Shown here: piece by piece, positions 1 through 9,468 of the stretch
Numbering within the stretch: the stretch's first letter is position 1
How the letters are laid out: the number at the start of each line of letters is the position of its first letter
From: Zobellia roscoffensis
Lineage (GTDB): Bacteria; Bacteroidota; Bacteroidia; Flavobacteriales; Flavobacteriaceae
Assembly: GCF_015330165.1 (NCBI RefSeq)
Contig: NZ_JADDXT010000002.1
Span: 1,176,504-1,240,503 of the forward strand
Length of the DNA stretch: 64,000 bases
Direction of reading: 5' to 3'
The notes under the pieces: generated by a model
Databases searched by the model: none
What the model was told of the DNA's origin: nothing
The model's input: the letters and a program-made list of their open reading frames with translations, nothing else
Position numbers and translations under genes: made by a program

Positions 1-540
1 TCTAAAAAAGAAGCCTTAGTAGAATACACCCTCTTTTCCGCAGATCTTTTGCCGAAAAAAGCATATAAAAATGCTTTGGATACGTATGTAAAGAACGATT
101 TACAATGTGGTGCTTATGAAATTACTGAAACGGAACAAGGCAGCATACCTATGACCAGTTATGATTTTAGCGAACATCATACAGAAAATATACGATACAT
201 TGGCACTGCTGGCGGCTGGGCAAAACCCAGTACAGGGTACACTTTTATGAGCACGGCCAAGAAAGTCCCTGTATTAATTGATTATCTAAAAACTGTAAAA
301 CCCTTAAACAAATTAAGCTTTAAAAATAGATTTTGGTTTTATGATCTGCTCTTTCTAGATGTATTGGATAAAAACAATCACCAAGGGCATCAAATTTTTG
401 AATCGCTTTTTAACAAATGTGAGCCTCAATTGATTTTTAAATTTCTAGATGAAGAAACTAACATTTTAGAGGACCTAAAATTTATTTCTGCCTGCCCTAC
501 TATGCCTTTTACAAAAGCACTTTTAAACAGGTTTTTTTAA
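1..540 (+). CDS. crtY: Lycopene beta-cyclase, C-terminal part (cut by window edge)
   Basis: The frame is open from base 1 to the stop at 538-540, so only the last 179 residues are visible. The fragment reads like the C-terminal half of CrtY/CrtL lycopene cyclases: an EYTLFS segment, an IPMT motif, then IGTAGGWAKPSTGY, which fits the conserved glycine-rich and substrate-side motifs of the family. The enzyme would close the ends of lycopene to make beta-carotene, the precursor of the zeaxanthin-type pigments common in marine flavobacteria. The N-terminal FAD-binding motif lies outside the window. The TTG at 49 is internal and is not a likely start. The stop overlaps the convergent polyprenyl synthase gene by four bases. 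Family call is firm; regioselectivity is inferred. Confidence 0.88.
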   Translation, partial: SKKEALVEYTLFSADLLPKKAYKNALDTYVKNDLQCGAYEITETEQGSIPMTSYDFSEHHTENIRYIGTAGGWAKPSTGYTFMSTAKKVPVLIDYLKTVKPLNKLSFKNRFWFYDLLFLDVLDKNNHQGHQIFESLFNKCEPQLIFKFLDEETNILEDLKFISACPTMPFTKALLNRFF

Positions 541-1511
541 ACTCTTCTGCGCATTAATCCTTCGCCAAAGTCATGTAGAATTTTCTTCTTATCCTCAGAA
601 ATATTTAGTGTTTTCAGTAATTCAAAAGCACGTTGTGTATAATCCTCAATTGCCTTTTGCGTATGTTTTGCAGAACCGCTTTCAACAAAAATCTCTTTTA
701 TTATTTCAATTTTAGCAGAAGGGTCTTTGGGCTGAATGGAATACATATCCAACAATTCTTTATTTTGCACAGAAGACCCCAGTTCTAAGGCATTCAAATA
801 CAAATACGTTTTTTTATTCTCAATGATATCACCGCCCACCTGCTTCCCAAAGGTTTTAGGGTCTCCAAACGCATCTAAATAATCATCTTGAAGTTGAAAA
901 GCAATTCCTAAATTCAATCCAAAATTATAAATCTCCGTTTGCTCTTTTTCAGAAGCATTGGCAATAATAGCGCCCATTTGCAGAGCGGCAGCAACAAGAA
1001 CCGCTGTTTTGTATTCAATCATTTTTAGATATTCCGGCAAAGTAACATCATCTCTTTCCTCAAAATCAATATCATATTGCTGACCTTCACAAACCTCCAG
1101 AGCCGTTTTACTAAAAAGTTTAGCTAAATTTTTAAAAGTTTCACCGTCATAGTTTTCAAATAACTGATATGCCGTAATAAGCATAGCATCTCCAGAAAGG
1201 ATACCTGTATTAATATCCCATTTTTCATGAACTGTTGATTGCCCCCTACGCAAAGGTGCGTCATCCATAATATCATCATGAACCAAAGAGAAATTATGAA
1301 AAGTCTCTACCGCCAAAGCTGCGTCTAAAGCTTTCTTATAATCGGTTTCAAATATCTCGGCAGATAATAGGGTAAGAACCGGACGCAATCGTTTACCGCC
1401 CAACCCCAGTATATAAGTAATAGGGGCATATAGGTTTTCGGGCTCTTTTTTAATTGCCTTTTGCTCTAAAAACGAGATAAACTCAGAACGATAAAATTCG
1501 ATGGAATGCAT
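537..1511 (-). CDS. Polyprenyl (farnesyl/geranylgeranyl-type) diphosphate synthase
   Basis: This is a 324-residue trans-prenyltransferase that condenses isopentenyl diphosphate with an allylic diphosphate. The first aspartate-rich motif is DDIMD at residues 79-83, followed by the RRG diphosphate-binding arginines, and the second is DDYLD at 209-213. The GGKRLRP motif is at residues 38-44. An aromatic residue (Phe74) sits five positions before the first aspartate motif, which in this family usually limits the product to C15-C20, but the exact chain length is an inference. The convergent neighbour is lycopene cyclase, so a role supplying carotenoid or quinone precursors is plausible. No signal peptide; cytosolic. 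Confidence 0.9.
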   Translation of the reverse strand: MHSIEFYRSEFISFLEQKAIKKEPENLYAPITYILGLGGKRLRPVLTLLSAEIFETDYKKALDAALAVETFHNFSLVHDDIMDDAPLRRGQSTVHEKWDINTGILSGDAMLITAYQLFENYDGETFKNLAKLFSKTALEVCEGQQYDIDFEERDDVTLPEYLKMIEYKTAVLVAAALQMGAIIANASEKEQTEIYNFGLNLGIAFQLQDDYLDAFGDPKTFGKQVGGDIIENKKTYLYLNALELGSSVQNKELLDMYSIQPKDPSAKIEIIKEIFVESGSAKHTQKAIEDYTQRAFELLKTLNISEDKKKILHDFGEGLMRRRV

Positions 1512-1655
1512 TCAAGAAAATTTTTTCAAAAATAAGACCAATTAAATAAACAAACTGTCTTTAACTCATTTTGTAAAAAAATAACTCGGAAAAAATGCAA
1601 TAGATTTGAAAATCATCGTCTTTACTATCGAAGAATTGCTTCAAAAAGCCATTTA

Positions 1656-2198
1656 ATGACTTCGGAAACCGAAAATTATAATAACCTAAAAACCTTCTTT
1701 GACGAAGAGTATCGTTCGCTAAAGGCTTATGCAAAATCTAGAATAGATGATGCAACCGATAGGGATGCAGATGATATTGTTCAAGACGTAGCGTTAAAGT
1801 TATTTTCCAGGTCAGACAGTGCATTACCCATTACAAACATTGCAGGGTTCGTATACCACTCTATTCGAAATAAAATTGTGGATTTAATGCGAACGGAAAA
1901 ACCGGGAATAAGCCTAGAAGATGAAATTGAAAACAAATTGATAGAATTTTCCGAGCTGCTTTATGGTAAATCTGACAACTCATATTCCGATGAAATGACG
2001 AGCGAACTAAAAAAAGCCATTGCTAATCTAAAACCGAACTACCGCAATATTATTGCAGCTATTGATTTTGAAGGCTACACCTATCAAGAGTTATCTAACG
2101 AAAGCGGCATACCACAAGGCACATTAATGTCCAGAAGACATAGGGCCCTAGCTATACTTCTAAAAGAACTAGAAATAAAAAAACAAATAAGTAATTAA
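1656..2198 (+). CDS. ECF-type RNA polymerase sigma factor
   Basis: This 180-residue protein has the two-domain layout of sigma-70 family extracytoplasmic-function factors. Region 2 covers about residues 14-75 and includes a DADDIVQDVALKLF helix typical of region 2.2-2.3. Region 4 covers about 125-172 and ends in a helix-turn-helix (YQELSNESGIPQGTLMSR). It would direct RNA polymerase to a small regulon. There is no recognisable anti-sigma domain next door, but a small membrane protein gene starts 13 bases after the stop and is probably co-transcribed. ECF genes often control their own promoter; I cannot see a site that proves it here. Confidence 0.9.
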   Translation: MTSETENYNNLKTFFDEEYRSLKAYAKSRIDDATDRDADDIVQDVALKLFSRSDSALPITNIAGFVYHSIRNKIVDLMRTEKPGISLEDEIENKLIEFSELLYGKSDNSYSDEMTSELKKAIANLKPNYRNIIAAIDFEGYTYQELSNESGIPQGTLMSRRHRALAILLKELEIKKQISN

Positions 2199-2210
2199 AA
2201 ACATGTAATT

Positions 2211-2639
2211 ATGGAAGAATATATAGAACATAAAGTAAAGAACAAGGCGGAAAAATACATAAAAAAAATTGTAAAGGTAATTTTCTACATCATAGCAGGT
2301 ATAGCTTTTCTACTACTGTTTGCCTATATTTTTATGTATTTATGGAACTGGCTTATGCCCGAAATTTTTGGACTTACTACACTTACCTATTGGCAAGCCG
2401 CCGGCCTTCTCATCCTTTCTAAAATAATCTTTGGGAGTTTTAGCGAAGGTGGTGGTAGAAAAAAGAAGCACAAGAAGGGCCAATCTAAAAGGCCGTTCAA
2501 TACAAAACGAAGAGGAATATGTGGCGATGATTTCTCTAAATGGAAACACTATGATGCATTCTGGAAAGACGAAGGTGAAAAAGCTTATGATAAATATGTA
2601 GAAGAAAAACGTAACGAAAAGAACGAATCATCGTCCTAA
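2211..2639 (+). CDS. Small membrane protein, partner of the sigma factor gene
   Basis: This 142-residue protein of unknown family starts 13 bases after the ECF sigma factor stop, so the two are almost certainly one transcript. It begins with a charged, lysine-rich helix (residues 1-21), then has a strongly hydrophobic segment at about 22-46 and a second, weaker one at about 56-75. After that comes a very basic stretch rich in Lys and Arg (about 79-102) and a charged tail rich in Tyr, Trp, Lys and Glu. The context suggests an integral-membrane modulator of the sigma factor, but it does not match any anti-sigma fold I recognise. Function unknown. Confidence 0.75.
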   Translation: MEEYIEHKVKNKAEKYIKKIVKVIFYIIAGIAFLLLFAYIFMYLWNWLMPEIFGLTTLTYWQAAGLLILSKIIFGSFSEGGGRKKKHKKGQSKRPFNTKRRGICGDDFSKWKHYDAFWKDEGEKAYDKYVEEKRNEKNESSS

Positions 2640-2699
2640 CAATGTGTTAAATAATCGTAAAACTTTGGAAACTTTTTATGTTTTTAAAGTTTCCTAACT

Positions 2700-2707
2700 T
2701 ATCTTTG
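2700..2707 (+). promoter_or_regulatory. Bacteroidota-type -7 element before the efflux operon
   Basis: TATCTTTG matches the TAnnTTTG -7 consensus of Bacteroidota and lies 10 bases before the ATG at 2717. It supports choosing 2717 rather than the upstream ATG at 2678 as the start of the TetR gene, because a transcript from here could not include 2678. I see no convincing -33 TTG at the usual distance. Confidence 0.5.
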
Positions 2708-2716
2708 CCCACTCTT

Positions 2717-3322
2717 ATGAAAGAAAAAATTTTAGACAAGGCAACAGATATGTTCTTAACCTACGGGTTTAAGAGCGTTACAATGGATGATTTGGCCAAT
2801 GAAATGGGTATATCCAAGAAAACGATATATACTCATTTTGAGAACAAAACGAAATTGGTGGAAAATTGTATGGACCACCTCTCGCAAAATATAATTACAG
2901 GAATCACCCAGATATGTGCGTTAAACAAAAACCCAATAGAAGAGATTTATGAGATAAAGAAATTTGTCATGGTAAACTTAAAGGACGAGAAATCATCTCC
3001 ACAGTATCAATTACAAAAATATTACCCAAAAATTCACAAAACCATTACTCAACGTCAATTTGAGCATATGCAACAATGTGTGACGGATAACATACATAGA
3101 GGAGTAAACCAGGGCTACTACCGTGATAATTTAAATATTGGCTTTATCTCGCGCATATACTATTCTGGGGTTACAAGTATAAAAGACCCTCAACTTTTTC
3201 CTCTGGAAAAGTTTCCAATAAAACCCTTAATGGATGATTATCTAGAATACCATATTCGGGGTATTGTGACCCCAAAAGGAAGAAAAGTGTTAAATGAAAT
3301 TATCAATTCAAATTACGAATAA
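2717..3322 (+). CDS. TetR/AcrR-family transcriptional regulator of the efflux operon
   Basis: This is a 201-residue DNA-binding repressor-type protein. The N-terminal helix-turn-helix covers about residues 20-45 (VTMDDLANEMGISKKTIYTHF), a typical TetR recognition region, and the rest is an alpha-helical ligand-binding and dimer domain. I start it at 2717 because the TetR fold begins at MKEKILDKATDMF; an in-frame ATG at 2678 would add 13 atypical residues and overlap the likely promoter. The stop directly abuts the ATG of the TolC-like gene (TAAATG), so it heads the tetR-tolC-MFP-RND operon. It probably controls that operon in response to an unknown small molecule. Confidence 0.88.
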   Translation: MKEKILDKATDMFLTYGFKSVTMDDLANEMGISKKTIYTHFENKTKLVENCMDHLSQNIITGITQICALNKNPIEEIYEIKKFVMVNLKDEKSSPQYQLQKYYPKIHKTITQRQFEHMQQCVTDNIHRGVNQGYYRDNLNIGFISRIYYSGVTSIKDPQLFPLEKFPIKPLMDDYLEYHIRGIVTPKGRKVLNEIINSNYE

Positions 3323-4684
3323 ATGAAAAACCTATTTATAACAACCATGGCCTTACTGACAACTGTGCTTGCAGTTGCCCAAGACCCGCCCGAAAAGACC
3401 TATAGTTTTACATTAGAAGAAGCCATTGCTTTTGCTCTTGAAAACAATTACAGCGCCATTAATGCTGAACGAGATTTAATAGATGCCCAAAAACAAAAAT
3501 GGGAAACCATTGCAGATGGTCTACCACAAATTAATGGGTCTGTTAGTTATCAGAATCAATTAAAACAGCCTGTTACAGTAATTCCTGCTGAAATTTTTGG
3601 AGGTGCTCCGGGCACTTATGAAGAAGTTGTTTTTAGTCAAGCTCAATCAGCTACGGCAACGGCTACACTAACGCAAAAGATTTTTGATGGCTCATATATT
3701 GTTGGTGTCCAAGCAACAAAAGCATTCTTAAGTTATAGTGCCAATAATGACGAAAAAACGGACCAAGAGATTAGAAAATCTGTTGTTGAAGCTTATGGTA
3801 ACGTATTGTTAGCGCAAGAAAGTGTGGCTATTTTAGAAAAAAATAAAGCCAACTTAGAGAAAAATCTTTTTGAAACCAACAAACTATTTGAAAATGGACT
3901 TGGTGACGAAGAAAGTGTTGAGCAATTACAAATTACACTGTCTTCTATAGAAAGTCAGTTAAAGAACACTATCCGACTTGAGAACATAACTCGTCAAATG
4001 CTGAACCTTGTTATGGGTATTGCTATTAATGCACCTACCAAATTAGAGGAAGATTTAGACAATCTTGCTACAGCCCAAATTGATTTTACTCTTATGGAGA
4101 CAGATTTCAATATGGAGAATAATGTAGATTACAAGTTGGCCATAAATCAAACCGAACAAAGGTTCTTTGAATGGAAATTAGCGCGAAGTAGGGCTTTACC
4201 AACGTTAAGCACTTTCGTCAATTATGGCTCTTCAGCTTTCTCGGATGATTTTAGCTTCTTCAAAGGTGAACAAGACTGGTTTGACTCTTCTGTTTTAGGA
4301 GTTGACCTTACCATACCACTATTTAGCTCAGGGAAACGTTCCGCAAGTACGGCCAGGGCAAAAATCGCTATGGAAAAAGCCAAAACACAGCTTTCCGAAG
4401 CAGAAGAACAAATACGTCTTCAACTGGAAACAGCTAAAAGCAATTATATTCTTTCCATTGAAGAGTATGAGACAGCTAAGCAGAATCTAGGTTTGGCGGA
4501 GCGCATAGAAAACAAAAACCAGATTAAGTATAAAGAAGGTATTGCAAGTAGTTTTGATCTACGTCAGGCACAGACCCAACTTTATGATGCCCAACAAGGA
4601 TATCTTCAATCAATGGTGGAAGTCATTAATAAAAAGACCGATTTAGAAGTCATTATAAACGAACCCAATTCCAATCTTAAGTAG
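3323..4684 (+). CDS. TolC-family outer-membrane efflux channel
   Basis: This 453-residue protein has an N-terminal signal peptide (about residues 1-19, ending AVAQ) followed by two repeats of the outer-membrane efflux protein family, rich in long amphipathic helices with many Gln, Glu, Ala and Lys. It would form the trimeric outer-membrane duct of a tripartite pump. It starts immediately after the TetR stop and is followed, 30 bases on, by the periplasmic adaptor gene, so all parts of the pump are encoded together. The protein is of normal length for the family. The cargo is not known. Confidence 0.9.
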   Translation: MKNLFITTMALLTTVLAVAQDPPEKTYSFTLEEAIAFALENNYSAINAERDLIDAQKQKWETIADGLPQINGSVSYQNQLKQPVTVIPAEIFGGAPGTYEEVVFSQAQSATATATLTQKIFDGSYIVGVQATKAFLSYSANNDEKTDQEIRKSVVEAYGNVLLAQESVAILEKNKANLEKNLFETNKLFENGLGDEESVEQLQITLSSIESQLKNTIRLENITRQMLNLVMGIAINAPTKLEEDLDNLATAQIDFTLMETDFNMENNVDYKLAINQTEQRFFEWKLARSRALPTLSTFVNYGSSAFSDDFSFFKGEQDWFDSSVLGVDLTIPLFSSGKRSASTARAKIAMEKAKTQLSEAEEQIRLQLETAKSNYILSIEEYETAKQNLGLAERIENKNQIKYKEGIASSFDLRQAQTQLYDAQQGYLQSMVEVINKKTDLEVIINEPNSNLK

Positions 4685-4714
4685 TTAGGATAAATAACAA
4701 ATAAACTTATTACG

Positions 4715-5899
4715 ATGAAAAAAATACTATACTTAGCAACTACGGCTCTACTTTTTTCCGCTTGCGGCGAGAAGGAAGCATCTGTTAGCGACATCATTTC
4801 ACAAGGAGATTTAGAAAGTATCCGTGCTAAAAAAAGTGAGCTTTCAGAACAACAAAAATCCATTGAAGCAGAACTACATAAGTTGGATTCTGTCATATCT
4901 ACTATGAGCCGGGACGAAAAATTACCTTTAGTGACAACGGTAACGGCCAAGGCGGCACAGTTTGATCACTTTTTGGAACTTCAAGGAAATGTCAAAACAA
5001 AGCAGAATGTTCTTGTTTACCCAGAAATGTCAGGTACATTACAACGAGTTTATGTAAAAGAAGGCCAAAAAGTAAGTGCAGGTCAGATTCTTGCAACTAT
5101 AGATGATGGCGGTATGAGCAGTCAGCTGTCTCAACTAAAAACTCAAGCCGCATTAAGCAAAACTACTTTTGAACGTAGAGAACGCCTGTGGGAACAAAAA
5201 ATAGGCTCTGAAATAGAGTACTTATCCGCAAAAACCAATTATGAAGCTGCCGAAGATGCCATAAAGCAAGCAGAGAGCCAATTAGGAAAATCTACTATAA
5301 GAGCGCCTTTTTCAGGAATTATAGATGATGTAATCAAAGATCAAGGTACCGTTGTTTCACCTGGTCCTGGTTCGGAGGTTTTTCGTATTGTAAACCTCTC
5401 CGATATGTACATTGAGGTAGATGTTCCTGAAACCTATTTAGATGGTATTAAGGTTGGAAAAGAAGCTAAAGTATATTTTCCAGTACTAGGAGATACTATA
5501 ACTACCAAAGTTAGACAGACCGGAAATTTCATTAACCCTAGCAATAGAGCCTTTACCATTGAAATTCCCGTTCCCAATAAAAAAGGAAATATAAAGCCCA
5601 ACCTTACGGCAAAGGTGAACATTAACGATTATACAAGTGAGGATGCCATAGTTATTCCACAAAGTATTATATCAGAAAATGCAGAAGGAGACCAATATGT
5701 TTTTATTGCTGAATTAGACGGTGGTGAGAATGAAGCTATTCTGAAGAAAAGTATCATTCAAACCGGTAAAACGCAGGGTAGCCAGATTGAAGTACTATCA
5801 GGAATAAGTGATGGAGACCACATCATAGAAGAAGGTGCCAGAAGCGTTAAAGATGGCCAGAAGGTTCAAATTTTAAATGACGAGACCGATGAGCAGTAA
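4715..5899 (+). CDS. RND efflux periplasmic adaptor (membrane fusion) lipoprotein
   Basis: This is a 394-residue AcrA/MexA-like adaptor. A lipoprotein signal ends in LLFSAC, with Cys17 as the probable lipidation site. Residues about 25-60 form an unusual extra coiled coil before the barrel region. The biotinyl/lipoyl-like half motifs follow (VYVKEGQKVSAGQILATIDD at about 115-134 and TIRAPFSGIIDDV near 195), separated by a helical hairpin, then the beta-barrel and membrane-proximal domains. It links the inner-membrane RND pump to the TolC-like channel. Its last 23 bases overlap the start of the RND gene, a sign of translational coupling. Confidence 0.92.
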   Translation: MKKILYLATTALLFSACGEKEASVSDIISQGDLESIRAKKSELSEQQKSIEAELHKLDSVISTMSRDEKLPLVTTVTAKAAQFDHFLELQGNVKTKQNVLVYPEMSGTLQRVYVKEGQKVSAGQILATIDDGGMSSQLSQLKTQAALSKTTFERRERLWEQKIGSEIEYLSAKTNYEAAEDAIKQAESQLGKSTIRAPFSGIIDDVIKDQGTVVSPGPGSEVFRIVNLSDMYIEVDVPETYLDGIKVGKEAKVYFPVLGDTITTKVRQTGNFINPSNRAFTIEIPVPNKKGNIKPNLTAKVNINDYTSEDAIVIPQSIISENAEGDQYVFIAELDGGENEAILKKSIIQTGKTQGSQIEVLSGISDGDHIIEEGARSVKDGQKVQILNDETDEQ

Positions 5900-8800
5900 A
5901 CAGCAGAAAAACGCTAGTAAAGAGTTTAGCCTATCGTCCTGGGCTATAGACAACCCTTCCGTCATTTATGTCATGATTGCCATATTTTTATGGTTAGGGC
6001 TAAAATCGTATTTCGCGATGCCTCGTGAAGATTTTCCTGAGATTATAGAGACTAAAATCTACATCAGTACAATTTATCCAGGTAATACTGCGGAAGATGT
6101 AGAAAGACTACTTACGGACCCACTTGAAGATCGTTTAAAAAACGTAAGTAATGTAGTGGAAGTAACATCAACTTCACAAGAGGATTATTCAATTATTACT
6201 GTTGAGTTTGATGAGGAACTAACCGTTGAACAGGCTAAACAGAAAATAAAAGACGAAGTTGACAGCGAAAAGGCCAGCGAAGATTGGCCCACTTTCAACA
6301 ATGCCAAAGTTGAACCTGATGTGTTTGACCTCAACCTTTCAGAATCGTTCCCTATTATGAACGTGAATTTCACAGGAGATTACCCTGTTGAAAAATTAAA
6401 GGAGTTTGCAGAATACCTACAAGATGAAATTGAAGACCTTCCGGAAATTAAAGAGGTAAGTATTCGTGGTGCTCAAGAAAAAGAGGTAGAGATTGCGGTA
6501 GATGTCTATAAGATGATGGCTTCCAAAGTGAGCTTTCAAGATATTATTAATGCCGTAGGCAATGGTAATTCTACCATGTCTGCGGGTAACATTCTATCCG
6601 GAGGTCAGCGGCGTACCATTCGCATATTAGGTGAGGTAAAAGACCCTAAAGAACTGAATGATTTTGTTGTTAAATCAGAAAACGGAGCGGTCTATTTAAA
6701 AGACATTGCCAAGGTTACTTTCTCCGAAGAAGAAAAAACCACTTTTGCCCGTGAATTTGGTACGAGTGTGGTCATGCTGGACATTAAAAAGCGTTCGGGA
6801 AAAAACATGATTGAAGCGACTACCAAAGTTAGGGAAATCGTAAAAAAGGAACAGGAAGCCTATTTCCCAGCAGATTTAAACATCACTATTGCTAATGATT
6901 CTTCGGGTAGAACCCTGAACCAGGTGGATGATCTCGTAAATAATATCATTTTTGGTATTATCCTGGTGGTTACGGTTCTTATGTTCTTTTTAGGATTTAG
7001 AAATGCCCTTTTTGTGGGCTTTGCCATTCCCATGTCCATGTTCATGTCATTTATGATATTGAACAATCTGGGCTACACACTTAATACCATGATTCTGTTT
7101 GGGATGATTATGGGTCTGGGTATGATGGTAGATAACGGTATTGTTGTTGTTGAGAATGTATACCGATTGATGAGTGAAGGAATGTCCCGTACCGAAGCAG
7201 CTAAAAAAGGTATTGGTGAAATTGCATTCCCAATTATCATTTCAACGCTCACTACAGTAGCGGCATTCGTGCCCTTAGGGTTATGGCCAGGCATTTTTGG
7301 GCAGTTCATGATTTACTTCCCCATTACCTTATCTGTAGTTCTTGGTTCATCGCTTTTTGTTGCAATTTTCATGAATTCTATGTTGGTTTCTCAGTTTATG
7401 GAAATTGGCGAAAAAGAACTAACCGTAAAGCAGTTAATTCGTATCAGTGCCATATTATGTGGTTTTGGGCTGTTTATTTTAATTTTTGGAGGAGCAATGA
7501 ATGGCTTAGGGTCTGTAATGATTTTAACCGCTATCATGTTCTGGATATATAAATATGCTCTAAAAAAATGGGCCATTAGCTTCCAAAATGGTGCTATGGT
7601 TCGTTTTGAGAATTGGTATGAAAGACGAATTGCGCATTCACTTAGAGGTAAGAACGTGTATTGGTATTTTGGAATCACCTTCCTTTTATTAATTGGTGTT
7701 TTTATGGCTTTTAAAGCATCTTTGGATAGTGGCCGTACTAAAGTTGAGTTTTTCCCGGATAATAAACCTAATGAAATCTATGCCTATATTGAATATCCAC
7801 AAGGAACAGCAATAGATAAGACCAATAAACTTACCAAAGAGATTGAAGCCAGGGTATTTGCCGTTGCCAATCAAGATAAGTACACAGATGGCGACTTTAA
7901 TTATTTAGTAGAGTCTGCAGTCTCACAAGTTGGAGAAGGTGCAGGAAACCCTCAAACGGATGGTGGTTCTGCAGCAGAAATGCCACACCGTGGAAAAGTG
8001 ACCGTATCTATGCGAGAGTATAAATATAGAGATGGGCGCGATACCGAAGTTCTTCGTGGAGAGATACAAGAAGCGCTTACCGGAATATACCCTGGTGTAG
8101 CCATTTCGGTAGAAAAAGAGGTCAACGGACCACCAGCTGGTTACCCTATTAATATAGAACTAGAGGGTAAAGACTATACTGAGTTGATCAACACCGCCGA
8201 AGACGTACGAAACTTCATTAATTCCAAAAATATTGCCGGTATTGAAGAACTGAAAATTGATGTAAACAAGAGCAAACCCTCAATGCAGGTTGTGGTTGAC
8301 AGAGAGAAAGCTGGTGAACTTGGTGTTTCCGTAGGTCAAGTGGGACTACAATTAAGACGTTCGCTTTTCGGTGAAAAAGCAGGTGTATATAAGCTTGATG
8401 GAGATGATTACGACATCAACGTTCGTTTTAACGAAGATATTAGATATAACAAAAATGCCCTGTTCAATCAGAACATCATTTTTAGAGATCCCGCAAACGG
8501 CCAAATAAAGGAGATTCCTGTTTCGGCGGTAGCCAAACAACGAAATTCTTCAGGTTTTAGCGCCATCAAACACAAGGATAAGAAAAGAGTGGTAACCGTT
8601 TATTCTCAACTGAAACCTGGTTTTAGTGATGCGGGTGCAATTGTAGCGGAAATCCAAAAGGAGATGGATAACTTTAAAGCGCTTCCTGAGGATGTGAAAA
8701 TCGACTTTACCGGTCAGATTGAAGAGCAAAACAAGCAAATGCAGTTCTTGGTAGGTGCATTCTTTTCTGGACTGGGATTAATTATGTTGATTTTGATTTT

Positions 8801-9395
8801 CCAATTCGGAGGTATTTCCAAGCCACTTATTATTATGATTGCTATCTTTTTAAGTTTTATAGGAGTATTTGGCGGATTGATTGCTACAGGATGGTCCTTT
8901 GTTATTATGATGACCATGATGGGTATTATTTCGCTTGCTGGTATTGTAGTGAACAATGGGGTGGTGCTATTGGATTATACACAGATTCTTATTGATCGAA
9001 AGAAAGTAGAATTGGGCCTAGATGATAAAGACCTCATTTCTCTGGAGGAAGTAACTGAAATTATCACTACGGGAGGAAAAGCTAGGTTACGCCCAGTAAT
9101 TCTAACGGCTATTACCACGGTTCTAGGGCTAATTCCGTTGGCTATTGGTCTTAATATAGATTTCTTCTCTTTGTTCTCTGAGTTTGATCCAAAAATCTAT
9201 ATGGGAGGTGACAACGTTGTTTTCTGGGGACCATTAGCATGGACGGTTATTTTCGGATTGATTGTCGCAACTTTTTTAACTCTAATTATTGTACCGGTAT
9301 TATTCAACATTACCTATAGAATAAAAATAGCGGTATGGGGAAGAAAAAAGGAACGACCAGGAACAGCTGAAAAAAGTTTAGAAGCATCTATTTAA
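5877..9395 (+). CDS. RND-family efflux pump, inner-membrane permease
   Basis: This is a 1172-residue AcrB-like transporter with the usual layout: one transmembrane helix near the N terminus, a large periplasmic loop, a helix bundle from about residue 350, a second periplasmic loop and a final bundle. It is somewhat longer than AcrB because of an added hydrophobic stretch at about 510-560. In helix 4 the motif is MVDNGIVVVEN, so one of the two AcrB proton-relay aspartates is Asn; in helix 10 the motif is VVNNGVVLLDY, without the AcrB lysine. Both variants occur in several Bacteroidota RND pumps. Starts at 5877 or 5889 are both possible. Proton-driven export of unknown compounds. Confidence 0.93.
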   Translation: MTRPMSSKQQKNASKEFSLSSWAIDNPSVIYVMIAIFLWLGLKSYFAMPREDFPEIIETKIYISTIYPGNTAEDVERLLTDPLEDRLKNVSNVVEVTSTSQEDYSIITVEFDEELTVEQAKQKIKDEVDSEKASEDWPTFNNAKVEPDVFDLNLSESFPIMNVNFTGDYPVEKLKEFAEYLQDEIEDLPEIKEVSIRGAQEKEVEIAVDVYKMMASKVSFQDIINAVGNGNSTMSAGNILSGGQRRTIRILGEVKDPKELNDFVVKSENGAVYLKDIAKVTFSEEEKTTFAREFGTSVVMLDIKKRSGKNMIEATTKVREIVKKEQEAYFPADLNITIANDSSGRTLNQVDDLVNNIIFGIILVVTVLMFFLGFRNALFVGFAIPMSMFMSFMILNNLGYTLNTMILFGMIMGLGMMVDNGIVVVENVYRLMSEGMSRTEAAKKGIGEIAFPIIISTLTTVAAFVPLGLWPGIFGQFMIYFPITLSVVLGSSLFVAIFMNSMLVSQFMEIGEKELTVKQLIRISAILCGFGLFILIFGGAMNGLGSVMILTAIMFWIYKYALKKWAISFQNGAMVRFENWYERRIAHSLRGKNVYWYFGITFLLLIGVFMAFKASLDSGRTKVEFFPDNKPNEIYAYIEYPQGTAIDKTNKLTKEIEARVFAVANQDKYTDGDFNYLVESAVSQVGEGAGNPQTDGGSAAEMPHRGKVTVSMREYKYRDGRDTEVLRGEIQEALTGIYPGVAISVEKEVNGPPAGYPINIELEGKDYTELINTAEDVRNFINSKNIAGIEELKIDVNKSKPSMQVVVDREKAGELGVSVGQVGLQLRRSLFGEKAGVYKLDGDDYDINVRFNEDIRYNKNALFNQNIIFRDPANGQIKEIPVSAVAKQRNSSGFSAIKHKDKKRVVTVYSQLKPGFSDAGAIVAEIQKEMDNFKALPEDVKIDFTGQIEEQNKQMQFLVGAFFSGLGLIMLILIFQFGGISKPLIIMIAIFLSFIGVFGGLIATGWSFVIMMTMMGIISLAGIVVNNGVVLLDYTQILIDRKKVELGLDDKDLISLEEVTEIITTGGKARLRPVILTAITTVLGLIPLAIGLNIDFFSLFSEFDPKIYMGGDNVVFWGPLAWTVIFGLIVATFLTLIIVPVLFNITYRIKIAVWGRKKERPGTAEKSLEASI

Positions 9396-9416
9396 AAACT
9401 GAGTTTTATTGCATAG

Positions 9417-9444
9417 AAAAACCCCGCCAATTGGCGGGGTTTTT
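9417..9444. terminator. Bidirectional terminator between RND and SusD genes
   Basis: CCCCGCC, a four-base loop region and GGCGGGG form a strong stem flanked by A-run and T-run, so it can stop both the rightward efflux operon and the leftward SusCD operon. Confidence 0.9.
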
Positions 9445-9468
9445 AATTTGTATTATAGGACTTAAAGA

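Noticed and set aside
2340..2549. Minus-strand ORF opposite the membrane protein gene
   Set aside because: It is a shadow of the sigma-linked gene, which has the better start, membrane segments and spacing.
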